This document shows, piece by piece, positions 13,635 to 28,278 of a DNA stretch of 64,000 nt; position 1 is the first letter of the stretch, and each line of letters opens with the position of its first letter. The notes below the pieces were generated by a model. That model ran no database searches and was not told the DNA's origin. It saw only the letters and a list, made by a program, of their open reading frames with translations. The position numbers were made by a program, and so were the translations under genes. The stretch spans positions 1,393,004 to 1,457,003 of the forward strand of contig VXAA01002963.1 in the NCBI GenBank assembly GCA_013399115.1, read 5' to 3'. Source of the stretch: Anseranas semipalmata. Taxonomy: Eukaryota > Chordata > Aves > Anseriformes > Anseranatidae.

Positions 13635-13873
13635 AATCATAGAATCATAGAATTATTTAGGTTGAAAAAGATCTCTAAGATCATCCAGTCCAACCTATAA
13701 CCTAACACTACCAAGTCCACCATTAAACCATGTCACTAAGTTCTACATCTACATGTTTTTTGAAGACCTCCAGGGATGGTGACTCAACCACTTCCCTGGG
13801 CAGCCTGTTCAACCCTTTCAGTGAAGAAATTTTTCCTACTATCTAACCTAAACCTCCCCTGGTGCAGCTTAAG
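13635..13873 (-). mobile_element. CR1 LINE 3' end, 5'-truncated
   Basis: The element runs right to left. Its 3' end at 13635 shows the CR1 tail of 8-bp units (ATCATAGA on the plus strand), followed by the typical body seen on the plus strand: GATCATCCAGTCCAACC, CTCCAGGGATGGTGACTC, CTGGGCAGCCTGTTC, and AACCTAAACCTCCCCTGG. Similarity fades after about 13873, so only about 240 bp of the 3' untranslated region is present. Such short 5'-truncated copies without target-site duplications are normal for CR1, the main LINE of birds. The copy is moderately diverged. Subfamily was not determined. Confidence 0.92.
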
Positions 13874-16222
13874 CTGGGGGAGTTTTATCATACCCATGCA
13901 GACTCATCTTTTTCCATTACCTCAATCTTTATGCTCACCTGGAGACATGAAACTTCTGAAACTATCTACTGATGGTTGTAGCAAGTCTTAGAATTATTAT
14001 TTAGAATTATTACAACAGCAGTTGGGGGTTCCAAAGCTCAGTAACTATATGACAAGACCCAAAGTCTTCCATCAGAGAGCTTATAATATAAATGAAAGAT
14101 AGAAGAAAAAATATACAATAAACAAACTGGAAAAATACAAAGTGAAATGGAAAACATGGAGCAAACAGAAGGTAGTTATCATGACAAAGGTAAGTTTTAA
14201 AGAATGGTTAAAAAGTGAATGAAGAATATAAGGTTTCTACTGTTATCTTTTTTAGCAAAGAACCTTCTACACAAGCAATAAGAATCATAACTCAAACACA
14301 TTATTTGGGGAACCTGACAAGTGAGTTATGAGTGTAATTCTAAATAAACTGATTAGTGCATAAAAATATCCAGGGGGATGTTGATCCATTAAAATTGCTT
14401 GCAAAAAACACATAGATAGAATCATTTTTTAAAGGAATATTTATTTTCAGTTCCATTTAAACAACCCACTTCTGTAACACATACTAAAATCTTTAAGAAA
14501 CATTCTAAGAAATTTCAGGATTATAGCCACAGAGATGAATTAAATGCATTTCAGTTCTGCAGATTAAAATACAGAATATGTTTGCATAATTCTGCATTTT
14601 ATTATGTTGCTGCCTTTTGGTAGGCTTTACATTAAAAATACATGACTGACACTCTTTATACCAGTAAGCCTTTTTATTGAAAAAAAAATATTATTGCATT
14701 AAACTACATTCCCAGGAATTCCTTGAATAACCTAAAAAAAAAGCCGCATTGCATGTACAATAGTGCAATTCACTTAGCTACTGTATAATATAAAACACTT
14801 TATACAGAGAATACAAAACAAAATTACTAGTTTACATATTATACTAGCCAGAGTATTATCCAGTTTTAAATATAAACTTAAGACTTTTAAAATCAAAAAC
14901 TCAAGAAACTTTTCTTATTGGAATTTTACAGTGTGGGTGACCTATTTCCTTGGATTATGCAAGAAGAATATACAATCAAGCTAAAAGAGTTTATTAACTT
15001 GGAGTGTATATATCCCTGCCACTAGGATACGGTAACTTTTAAAAATTAGTATAAATAAAATCAGAATTGTAGCATGGCTCCATCCATCAGGCTCAATTAT
15101 GCTTTTAATAATAACAATGATACAAATTTAAAGTATATTAGTGATGAGAAATAAAATGGCAGCAAGTAGAGCAAATACATCATCTCATCTGTGCTGATAA
15201 TTTTATTACATTTCTCCAAGTAAATCCCTTCTGTGTACCCAGAAGTCTATTGGACATTCCGTTCATTGGTAGTCAGTGATTGCTGTTTTGCTATTGTGCT
15301 GTTTCTGTCACTTCTTAATCTTTCTTTTTCCATATCTATACTTATCAAAATCCTAATTCCCATTGTTCCATGAATTAAATTTAATTGTTATTGCCTATTC
15401 ATTTGCCTTACCAGATCATCCTTGTTGGTATATACAATGATGTGTGGATATCCTATGATTTGGTTGCTTCCTAGAATCCCATTGTATTGTGCATATATTA
15501 AGGGTAATGTATATGCTTCCCATAAACAATCTACTTATTAGGATGCTGTTAAGTTTCAGTTGATGAGGTTTCTTGCCATAGGAATTTCTACAATAATAAA
15601 GTTGCCTGCAAGAAAAAGGGAAGAAAAATATGTGTGTATGTATTAAAGATGAGATTAATTTGTCTTCCTTTTCACTTTTTTCTCTCAGTGTTATCTACTT
15701 AAGATTCAAGTGAACTAGTACAGACAATAAGAACTATTGGTTTATCTTAAATGGGAGTGGAATTGCGCCTGTAAATTTAAAAATTTTTATGTCTTGAAAC
15801 GCATCTTTGAGGTTAGTACTAGCCCTGAAATGATGGTAGGGGCTGTGCAGCTCAGTCAGCCTCTTCTAGAGCACAGGTTGACCTGCTCCTTTCAAGTGTA
15901 CAATTCTGACTGTTTCTACAGAATTATACCTACTTTTTCCAAAAGATCTACTGAGAGAAGGAATTCAGTCTGAGCTAGCAAGTACTAATTTTCAGAGCCA
16001 ATAAGTTGCATTCAGTGAAATATGTTTAATTCAAAGAAAATAAATTTCAGAAGTATAGAAATTGTATTTCAGATCTAATTTGGGGAACATTTTCAGAAAA
16101 AAAAACAACAACAAAAGGCAGAATTTTAAAACTGTGGAAATATTGATTTTTAATATCTTAAAAAATAAAAAATAAAAAAACTTCCTTAATTCTGAAGGAA
16201 TAATTTTAAATTAAAAAAAAAA

Positions 16223-16287
16223 ATCCTTACAATTAAAATTAAACCCCTACAAATTAAAATTAAAATCCCTACAAGAAAAATTAAACC
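16223..16287. repeat. Imperfect 22-23-bp tandem repeat, three units
   Basis: Three head-to-tail units share CC(C/T)TACAA followed by an ATTAAAATTAAA-like stretch. The third unit is degenerate. Confidence 0.75.
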
Positions 16288-18191
16288 ATAAGGGTATGTA
16301 ACTCCAAGATGTCATGAACCCATTTTGGTAATGAAATGAATAAATCATCTGGGAATGCAACCAAAAGACATTTGATGGTGCTGGTTTCACTGGTCTCTTT
16401 TTCATTACAAAATGTTTTGCTTCTACTTAGTCTCCAGATTTTTTTTTTAACAGTTTTTATTTGATGGCTAAAATGTTAAGTATCCAAAGAAACTTTGACT
16501 TTGCAAATCAACTGCAAAACAAGCAATCAAAATTTGTAAACACATTTGAAAAGTTGGCATAATACCAGTTTATGCTTAAGCAGCTGCTTTTAGAGATTAA
16601 AATACTTCCATTTTACTGCAATGGATCAATTTAGTTTGATTAAAACCGAGTTAGAAAATTGGTCCTAAGTTGTATTTTAAATACTCAGCTTCATTGTAAT
16701 TTTCAGCTTCTTTATATAGACCAATATAATGGAATAAAATCCTCCAAAAGTTTTCAATGTGCTTTATATAAATTCTGAAATATATATTAGTAATTGTGCA
16801 CTACATCATTGTAAATGAACTGAAATTATTTCAAATGTTTCAAATCCAAATAAACAGGTATTGTCTGTCAGACACTTCACTGTCTAATTATACTGGGAGG
16901 CAGGCCTGTAATCTTAATTTCTTGCTAAATATCCTATGTTGAGTTAGAAACGTTATAAAAATATTCATAGTATGCCATTCAAAGAAATGCTGAAGCCCTC
17001 ACCTATTTCCAGAAACACACTTATTCCTAGGGATTTCAACCACACATTACCCTGAAGGTTAGATACATGCATTCATACATTGCAGATTCAAGACTTCAGT
17101 TTGTAAATTCAGTTTGGGAAGCTATGCTAGAAACTTGGCATATTTATTTAGGTTCAGTACACCTTGAAATTATGAGTACTGTGGCATGGTTGTCCAACAT
17201 CCAATTTCTGCTCAGAATTTTACTTCTGTATTTCTTTGAATTTCAGCATGATTTTATAGGACCAGCCAATTGTTTATGTTATTTGTGAAAGGGGTGAAAC
17301 ACATTTACATGTACTTTGGGCAAGACTCTCCCCCAACATATCAGAACTTTTCTTGGCAAGAAAAAAGTACTATGGTGTTGGCCAGGGACCTCTAATGTTC
17401 AAGGTCAGCACTAGCTGCATTGCAGCTCTGGGCTGCTGCACCCCACCCCTGTCATATCCTGTGCAACAGCCACAGCAGGCAATACCAAACAGCTTGGTTT
17501 CATCACCTTCCTTCCCCTGCCTTCTTGGATGCTTGGCTGGGGGAGAAAAGCAGCAGTTTGCTTGTGCCAGCAAAGAATCCCCTACACTAAGGGAATATTT
17601 TTCTTATGTACTTGTGGCCAAACTACAGTCCAAGAAATATATCCCAGTGATAAATCGCTAAAGTATCTTTGAGATGTTGCTGTGACCCTATTCTTCCAGT
17701 GTTAACTCATCACCTACCACTATGAGGCTCCCCAAATTATTTTGGCCAGAGACAGAACTTGTGGTCCCAAGTGCTTTCTTTCTGGCTCACTCTGAAATAC
17801 CTTAAACAGATCAAGTATTACACCATCGCATTTACAAAAGCCTTTGAGGTGTGTCAAGATTGCACCACCCTAAATTGTGTTACTTTAAATCACCTGTCAT
17901 TGTTGACATTCTTTGTCCTGTTGTGCCTGGGTGCTGTGGTCCTCTTCCTACTGACAGCCACAAGCTTCACTTCAGGCTGTTCTTTCTAAACCTTCTGCAG
18001 AATGACATTAGCTGGATGCCGTCCTTCTTTCGATAGTATCATGAAAGGCTTTAAAACTGCTTTTATATGGTGATATGAGAACCAAATCAACATTCATACA
18101 CAGTCAGACAGAATTTGGACTTTAAAATATTTGTGATTGTGCTCTCAGCAAAACAGTAGATTTCCCCTCAGATACGTGATTGAATACTGAA

Positions 18192-18228
18192 TTTTTTTTT
18201 CTTCTTCTTTTTTTTTTTTTTTNTTTTT
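18192..18228. repeat. T-rich tract just 3' of the ZNF804B stop (A-rich on mRNA strand)
   Basis: The plus strand is nearly all T with CTTCTTC interruptions and one N at 18223. In the transcript this is an A-rich stretch starting about 27 nt after the stop codon. It would be a site for oligo-dT mispriming in cDNA. The N marks an unresolved base in the homopolymer. Confidence 0.85.
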
Positions 18229-18254
18229 CTGGAGCCATGGTGTAATTGTTTGGG

Positions 18255-21200
18255 CTAGTTTATATAGCTAGAAACACCAAAAACTTCTTTTATTGTAGGT
18301 AACTGTTGGGTCTGGCTAGAGCAAGAATGGGGATCTTGACCTTGGAATAATGGGTGAACAATGGGATTTGGATGTATAGCAGGAGGTGTGGCTGCGTTCA
18401 GGTGTGGTGTAAGTAAGGCTGGGATATATGCAGCGTGTGGCAGTATGGGGAAGTTCAGTGGGGAAGGGTGACCAGGGGTGGTGGAGACCAAGTGCAACGG
18501 GTGTCCTGTCAGCAGAGCAGGGTGGGCGGGAATGAGGGCTGGTGCTAACGGAGAAAGTGATATAGGGGTGAAATGTGCCTGAGAGAGGGGATGGAGGTGT
18601 GCCAAGGAGAGATGGCTGCCATGGGGATGTACAGACGCTGAGACAGCAAAGCGTTGCAGCAGCGTATGGTGGATGGTGGTGACAGTAGCATGCTGCTGAA
18701 CAGGGATGGTGGGAACTGCTGGTGTTGCAGAGAAGGCAGCTGGTCCTGGGGCAGGCAAAACTTTCAGGTGTTTTGCCAGAAGTTGTTTCTGCATATGCTG
18801 CTGGGCTTGCAGCTGCAGCAACCTGTATTTGTCTACTTCCTCTGGTGAGAATGTTATAGGCTGCTGCGTTAAAGGAGGGGAGATGGATTTACTGTACACT
18901 TCTAGTTCATTTACTGTGTCATTGTACTTCTGCATAGCATTGTCACAAAGAGAGTCTGAACTGCCTTCTGCCTGGTTCGAGTCCATGTTTACATCATGTA
19001 GTTCTTCTTTGGTCTCTGTTGAATTAGCAACAACAGAATATCTTTTAGAGGGAAAAGCACCAGAGAAATCATTTGGTACTGGGTCACAGCTTTGTATAAA
19101 GGGTTGTACTTCACTAATGAAGAGATTGGATTGTTCCTTTATTGCTGTGCTCCTTTTTATGCTTGGGCTCTGATAGCCTGTTCCTATTTGAATGATGTCT
19201 TTAAAAAGACAATGATCATAATCAGTGCCCGTTGAAAGAGTAACATTGGTTATCTCTGAAGATTCAGATTTGTTTTTTATCACACTGCTTTCCAATGGAC
19301 TTTCATTTTGCCCTACGTCATTTTTACCTATGCTTAGCAGTTTCTCTGGCAAAGGTAACATTTCTATGTCATCTACCGATGATGAAAACTGAACTGCAAA
19401 GTGACTTTGTGAAAGATCCTTTAATTCTATACCACAAGTGTTTGAAAATCTTTCTGAATTGTGCATTTGTTCCTGGGTTTTCTTGGACTGCACTCTTTCT
19501 AACAGTAACTTGGCTGTCAGTGACTTTCTTTTTCCACATATGTCTTTTGCCAAGGTTTCAGAAGAGCAGGTAGCAAAGTTTTTTGACTCTCTGTTTACAT
19601 TCAGAGATTCATAATGTGTAGCTTTGGCTTTTCCTCTTTTGGTGTTAGAATCTCTTTCCACATCCTCTTTTGTTTTATTCTCACAGCTGTCAGTCTCTTT
19701 TGAGGAGGACCCTTCACCGCTACCTCTTGATATTCTGCTGCTAGATGATCGCTCACTGCTTCTTGAATCTGTGGTGGAAGAACTTTTGGAGCCATTGTAG
19801 CTTCTGCTTCTACTATGCACTTTGCCAAAATGCCGGTGTCTACATCTGCTGTGTTTAGATCTATCTCTGTAGTGTAAAACTTTATGTCTTGAACATCTTT
19901 GATACGTAATTGTGCCCCTCTGTGTGCAGTTTCTACTTCTGTGACTTCTAGTATGGCAAAGATAATTCTCATATGCATCATCAGAAGTGAAAATACAGTT
20001 GTGCTTTCTGTGTTTACATTTATGCTTTTCATCTGTCTTGCTTTTTCTTTTGCAACAAAAAAGCAAATGATTTCTGCTGTGATTGTTCGATGTGGGACTA
20101 GAGGAACTGCTCATGTAGCTACTTGTACTGCTAACCGAAGTGTCAGAATATCTGGAACATCTGTCAGAGGAGGACTTTGGAGGAGATGGAAATCTCCAGC
20201 ATCTCATAAAACTTCCACATCCTTCATTTTCTGAATACCTGCTGTTCGAACCAGATTTATAACTAAGGAAACTTTCACTAGAATCTTTTCCACCGTCACT
20301 TATGTCACTGCTGCAGCTGGCCACATCTTGAACGGATCTGCAGTCATTTTGGTTTTCATGATGTTCCTCAGAATAAATTAAATGACGTTTTGCAGCTTTA
20401 GACTTTTTAATCCTAGACATAAAAGCAGAAAAGGAAATGCTTTCATTTCTAATGCTCTGTTTTTTTCTTTCACAGTTATGGAAATGGTGCTTTAAAGATC
20501 TTTTCAGTGTTGTTGTATGAAGACCTTTCTCTGTCATATAATCTTTTTTCGAGACATCAAGGTAAGCAGGCACTTTGGGTATATTTTCATTCAAATAATC
20601 TGAAATGTATTTTTGACCATTTTTGTTCATTTCTTTCCCTATGTCTGACTCAGCTTTTTGCTCAGCCTTTCTTGGATTTAGGGAACCTTTCATCTTCTTT
20701 GGTTTCAACAACTGATTATCTTGTTCATTTGACATTTGCTTGTGTTTTATTAAACCTGAGGCTTCATTTTCATCTGCAGTCTTATTTATAGAGTACTCTT
20801 TACAGCCTTCTTTGTTTGTTTCATGCTGTTTACCATCCCTGTGATTTAAAGAGAGTCTGAAGTCAAAATACAATGGATTACAGCCATATGAAATACAGGG
20901 CTCAGTTTTTGTAAACAAAAGTAATTCTGTGGGCCACTGCAGAGCAGTGCTACCATCTTTACTCACTACATGGAGGAAAGGCAATGCATGGGACTTAGCC
21001 TCTTTAACCACAGTCTCCCTAGGAAGTGATTCCATATTTCCATTTGTGGTTTCTGAAGCCTCCAAAGATCTTTCTTTCTTTACCACTCCAGGACTGTTGT
21101 TAATGTTGCTTGCAAATGCCAGCTCAGGCACTGGCTGTTGCGGGAGCTCAGGTAACTGGTCAGACAGGTGGGCATTGCTGTGCTTGTGGGTGTTTGGCTG

Positions 21201-21939
21201 TATACAACAACTGCTAGCTTGGCATGAAGGTGAAATAAGAGTTTCCAACAATTGCTCAGTCTCCTTCAATTTGCTCTCTTGCTCCGTTTCTCTAAGTGAA
21301 CCTGAAAAATCCAAATTTGAAAGCTGTATTTTGATTTTGGAAAATGAAGGATGAACACTGACCTTTTCTTCTATTTCTCTATCACTACTTTTATCACTTT
21401 CTTTTAGCATTTTAAGTTTCATAGCTCCGTGACTTGATGTACTGTTATCCAAATCCATTTGGTCTTGTGGAATAGGTGGCCCTTTATCCAGGCTTGTTTT
21501 TCCATCCTCTTCCAAAAGTGTGCCAGAACGACAGCCCTCAAGAGCTTGTTTTGTTTTATGGTTGGGGGATTCACTACAATCATTTCCTTCTTCAGAGTTC
21601 TCGCTGAAGACTGATGCTGAGGACTCAAGCTTCAAAGGAACTTTTTTAGAGAATGAGAAAGACACTCCTGCCCTTTGAGAAACATTGGTGCTGTCTGGGA
21701 ACACTCGTGAGACTTGATTTTGAAGCACGTGGGGTCTTTCAGTAGATGAATGGTGCCTGCTTATGATAAGCTGCTCTTTCTCTAGTATGCTGCTGGAGAA
21801 ACCGTGTCCTTCACTTGCAGTGGTGCTTTGAGAACTGGCTGTGACCTTGCCACCCTTGTACAGGAAAACTCCATCTGGCGATTGCTGCTTTTCCACAACT
21901 AATCTGGGGGCTTTAAGCATTGGTCCACTTCCAGGGATG
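18255..21939 (-). CDS. ZNF804B: ZNF804B terminal coding exon 4
   Basis: One uninterrupted exon gives 1,227 codons plus a TAG stop at 18257-18255, about 90% of the protein. The acceptor at 21942-21940 reads TTTTCTTACAG. The first base C completes a Cys codon begun in exon 3, giving C-IPGSGP, matching the family CVSGNGP/CAPGSGP. The apparent first Met (21920) is internal. Visible blocks: GVSFSFSKKVPLKLESSASV near codons 91-110; LQWPTELLLFTKTEPCISYG near 334-353; a Ser-rich, then Cys/His/Lys/Arg-rich tract near 586-746, including SRSRSYNGSKSSS; LTAKLLLERVQSKK near 807; a Gln-rich helix (LQLQAQQHMQKQLLAK) near 1041; then a Pro/His/Ala-rich tail. Apart from these blocks it is low-complexity and probably disordered. 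No frameshift or internal stop. Confidence 0.96.
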
Positions 21940-24550
<2,611 letters not shown>

Positions 24551-27500
24551 CTATCATCCTAAGAAGAGATTGAAAATGCTATTTTTGCCTAACAAAATAA
24601 TATAATTGGGCCATCACTACTTAGCTGATATATACCATGTGTGTACAAATACATGCACAAAACTAGCCTCCATTTAATTCAGTTGGAATTTTCTTGTCAT
24701 ATTCAGTCAGTTGGAATGTAATCCATAGCCATATACTGGAATAAAGCTGAGCTTGTGTGTGTAATTTATTTTATAGATCTCTATACTTGCACAGGTATGC
24801 ATGGATGTATGTGTGTCTCTGTGTTGGTTTTGTAGCTTTTTAAGACTGCATTTGTTATTCAAAGGAGAGAACTACTGTCTGAAAGATTTCTTCAGGAAAC
24901 TCTTTTATGGTTATATTCACAAATTTTCTGGATCACCTCATACAGCTATAAGTCAGATAATTCCTACTGGAGAAAGCAAAATTCTTCACCTTTTTTATAT
25001 TCTTTATTACATGGTTTTGTGGTGCTGATAGTGTAAGGCAAAGTGAAGGAAAAAAAAGACACAAAACAGAAAGTGTCAAAAACATCCTCTGGAAAAAAAA
25101 GTGATGCTATCCTGGCGTTGAGTTCACTGTGCTCTCTAGGACTCTGTGGGTTGTGCCCAACATTACGACCCAGGAACATGCACTTCCTGGTTCAGGTCCA
25201 TGCTTCCATGCTCCATAGCAGAAATGCCTTGCTCCCCTCACCACCTCCCCAGTGCTGGGCTGTCTGGGGAAGGGAGGTTTATAAGCCAGAAGGGAGCTCT
25301 GGTACATTCACTCAGATCTCCAAACTGGAAACCTTGATGACCAGGACTGAGAGCTGAACACCAGCATCCACTTGCTCCTCATCTGTGCCTCTCTGTGTAC
25401 TCCAGAACAGTAACATCAACACTACAGAAAGCTGAATTTTCCATGTATCCCAGAGAGCTGATTTTCGCAAGCTAGACTCGAAGAAAGGCATTGGTATCAC
25501 TGTCATTTTTAAATTGCTTCTCTGCTGCCAGCATCTATGTCTACTTGCCTGCCCACCAGCACCTAAAGATCAACATCCTAAGCATTGCCATCATCTCATA
25601 TTGTTATTTCCCTACAGCATGGCCAAAAGCACAACAGGCTTCAGCAGGATAAAGAACAGGCTGACCCAGAAATGCAACAGCAAATACTATTTTTCACTGC
25701 AGGACCACTTGTGCAATTGCATGTCTCTCAAGACACTGTTTGTCGGGCTTATATTTCCAGAATAGGCAGAACAAGGTGCTCAGAAGTCTAACCATGGCTG
25801 CACACACCTCCGCACAGGCCAATGGGGATCTGTGTTTGAGGTATGGAGTTGAAGGCAGAGAGGTCTCATCTTGTAGGGTGTCAAGAGAATGATAAATGCA
25901 TGAGAAAACTGCTTTCTGGAGAGATATAGCTTTTGTCAGTAGGTGAAGACAAAATGAATAGGAAAAAAAATGCTGTTTTTTTGCTTTATAAAATCTAAAG
26001 AGATGGTAGCTTCTTTTTTTTTTCTCCAGCTAAAATTAAAGAAATATTAAGCCATCCATTTAATGGTGATGACATAATATCACAGAGAGGCACAGAGGAA
26101 CCCTTGGGGAAAGAGGCCATACAGGCTCTGTGATTATGTTCCATGAAAAACGCTACAAAGCTGTAGTGGGTATCTCCCACCATGGTCATGTCAACTCTCC
26201 TTCAAGTACATTTGTTAAAACAGAATTTAAAAATAGCCAGTTAGCATATGTGAGAAAAAAAAAAATGTTGGGAGACTAAGATCGGAAGTTTCTTGTTTGC
26301 TCCCAAATATCTGGACCCCGAGACGTGCTTCTGAGCAATGATGTGGAGCTGGGGACAGCTGGGCTGCTCAGGAATCAGCTGTCCAGGGAACTTAAAAGCT
26401 GTTGATGACCTGCCTGGTGTCTTCACATGGACAAACTCCCTTGGATGGGGAGGAGAAGGTCAGAAAGGCAGTTGCCCGGGGAACTGGTGCAGCTCCAACC
26501 AGCAAGAACCATTCTGCCACCTGGTGCCTGCTGGAAGTTTAACTGTATTGATCAGAAATATTTACCGTCTGTCAAATCTGTATATCTCTCTGGAAATCTA
26601 TCAGCTACAACATCTAGTATTTCACCAAACTAGAGTCTGAAACAGAACATCTGCAAAGTCCTCTTAAAAACACTTAGAATTCAGTTCCTTGGAAAGAAAT
26701 GGTTGTTCCACCAGTTTTTTAGCTTTTTCCTGTCCCCCTCCCTGTCCCTTTGTCACTTGCCAGGCTAGTCACATAGCATTCCATTCCCTCAACCTTCTTG
26801 CCTGAAATTTACAATAAATTAGACAAATATGTAAGACGACATTACTTCTCGTCCAAGAAAGAAACTTCTTTTTAGTAATATGTTAAAGCCAAAGCTGTAA
26901 AGTAAACCAGAGAATCTTCCCAGAACAAACTTTCTGTCACCTTTCATATTTACATGAGTGTAAAGATATTTAAGCAGCAAAGATTCTATTCTCCATGAAA
27001 AAACACAGGGAGTCTTGAGTCTTATTAGCATCTTCCATGTGAAGAAAGGGCAAAGAAATACATTTGAGAAATGTCGTTTAGTGCCTCTTGCTGTGTTTTA
27101 GCTGTCACCATGAGCTGTTTGGTATCACACATAAAGCACTCATGAGGAAAAACAGAAACAGTTTCTACCTGTCAAGGAAACAAAGAACAATGTGCAAGCT
27201 AGTACTGTGGAGTTCAGGTACTGCAAAGCAATGCCATTTCACTTCTTTGACAGTTAGGATGATAATCAACAAAGCAAATGGACCAACACTAAGAATAGAA
27301 GTCCTAGTGGTATTTTTTGCTCTCTAATGGCATACAGCATGTGTCAGGGAAGAAGAGAAAAGAATACAAAAAATATGGGTAAGCATAGCTGAGAACTCAT
27401 CAACTGGAGATGAAAACCAAGAAATCAAAAGCATCTACAGTCTGAGCATAGAAAAGGTCTCTCCCTGCACATGCCCTCATCAAAACAAAAAAGCTGCACT

Positions 27501-28250
27501 GCCAGAGCTCCAGTTAGGAATTGTAATGAAATTTGTCAGCTATGTTGGATAGACCATGGGACTGCCCACTGAACCTGCAAAAGCCATGGTTTTCCTCACT
27601 AATAACCTGTGCCAGCCTCTTGACAGGCAGGCAAATATCTTTCACAGGTGGTGAACAACAGCATGCAACTGAGCAGGTACCTGAATGACAACCCTAGACT
27701 CAGCAGGTGTGCTTGAAAATTAACATCACTTTACACAGTAATTGCATTTTTCATGTAATTAGGTACTTAACTGGGCATCCAAATACAGGCATGTGTAATA
27801 AATTATGATTTATTTAATAGCAATTTTGTATTCTGTCCTTAACCTGTTACAAATATCACTGCCATAGAATCATATTTCATATTTAGACTCATGTTCTATT
27901 ATTTCTCTGTTTTTTATGTAAATGTGCATGTGGACACTGACATATCTAAAAGCAACCCATCTTTTTTCTTTTTTTTTTTTTTTGTAAAAACCCACAAAGA
28001 ATATTAAAAGACCACAAAGTAATATTCACTATTATAGAACACATATAACCATGTCTGAGTCATATTGGCTTATCTATCTAAGACCCACTCAAAAATTGCT
28101 GAATATGTTATTTTCCTCCTGAACTCTGGTATGATTCATCAGGGGATCCAAGTGAGTCAATGGAGTTGCATCTTTGCTACCTATCTTTGCTAGACATGAA
28201 ACATCAGTGGCCAAATACCATACCTGTATATTAGCAACTTCTGCCTGTTC

Positions 28251-28278
28251 TATTATTATTATTATTATTAATTATTAA
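28251..28278. repeat. (TTA)n microsatellite
   Basis: About seven TTA/ATT units followed by a degenerate ATTAATTATTAA tail, within intron 2. Confidence 0.9.

Larger units (their letters stand above)
13874..18254 (-). other. Proximal 3' flank including ZNF804B 3' UTR
   Basis: Sequence immediately downstream of the ZNF804B stop. The 3' UTR must begin here, but its end is not clear. On the minus strand the first standard AATAAA after the stop is at 17148-17143, more than 1.1 kb away. A weaker TATAAA variant lies at 18067-18062. The interval also contains A/T-rich repeats at 16223-16287. I see no other coding sequence. Open frames at 17353-17661 and 17759-18036 have no recognisable similarity. 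Confidence 0.55.

Noticed and set aside
18654..19173. Plus-strand open frames of 64 and 155 codons opposite ZNF804B exon 4
   Set aside because: They are antisense shadows of the long conserved minus-strand frame, and their Cys/Ser-rich composition follows from its codons.
19601..20032. Minus-strand 143-codon frame inside exon 4
   Set aside because: It overlaps the true ZNF804B frame in another phase and has no recognisable features; dual coding has no support.
20929..21354. Plus-strand open frame of 141 codons
   Set aside because: Also a shadow of exon 4, with no independent similarity.
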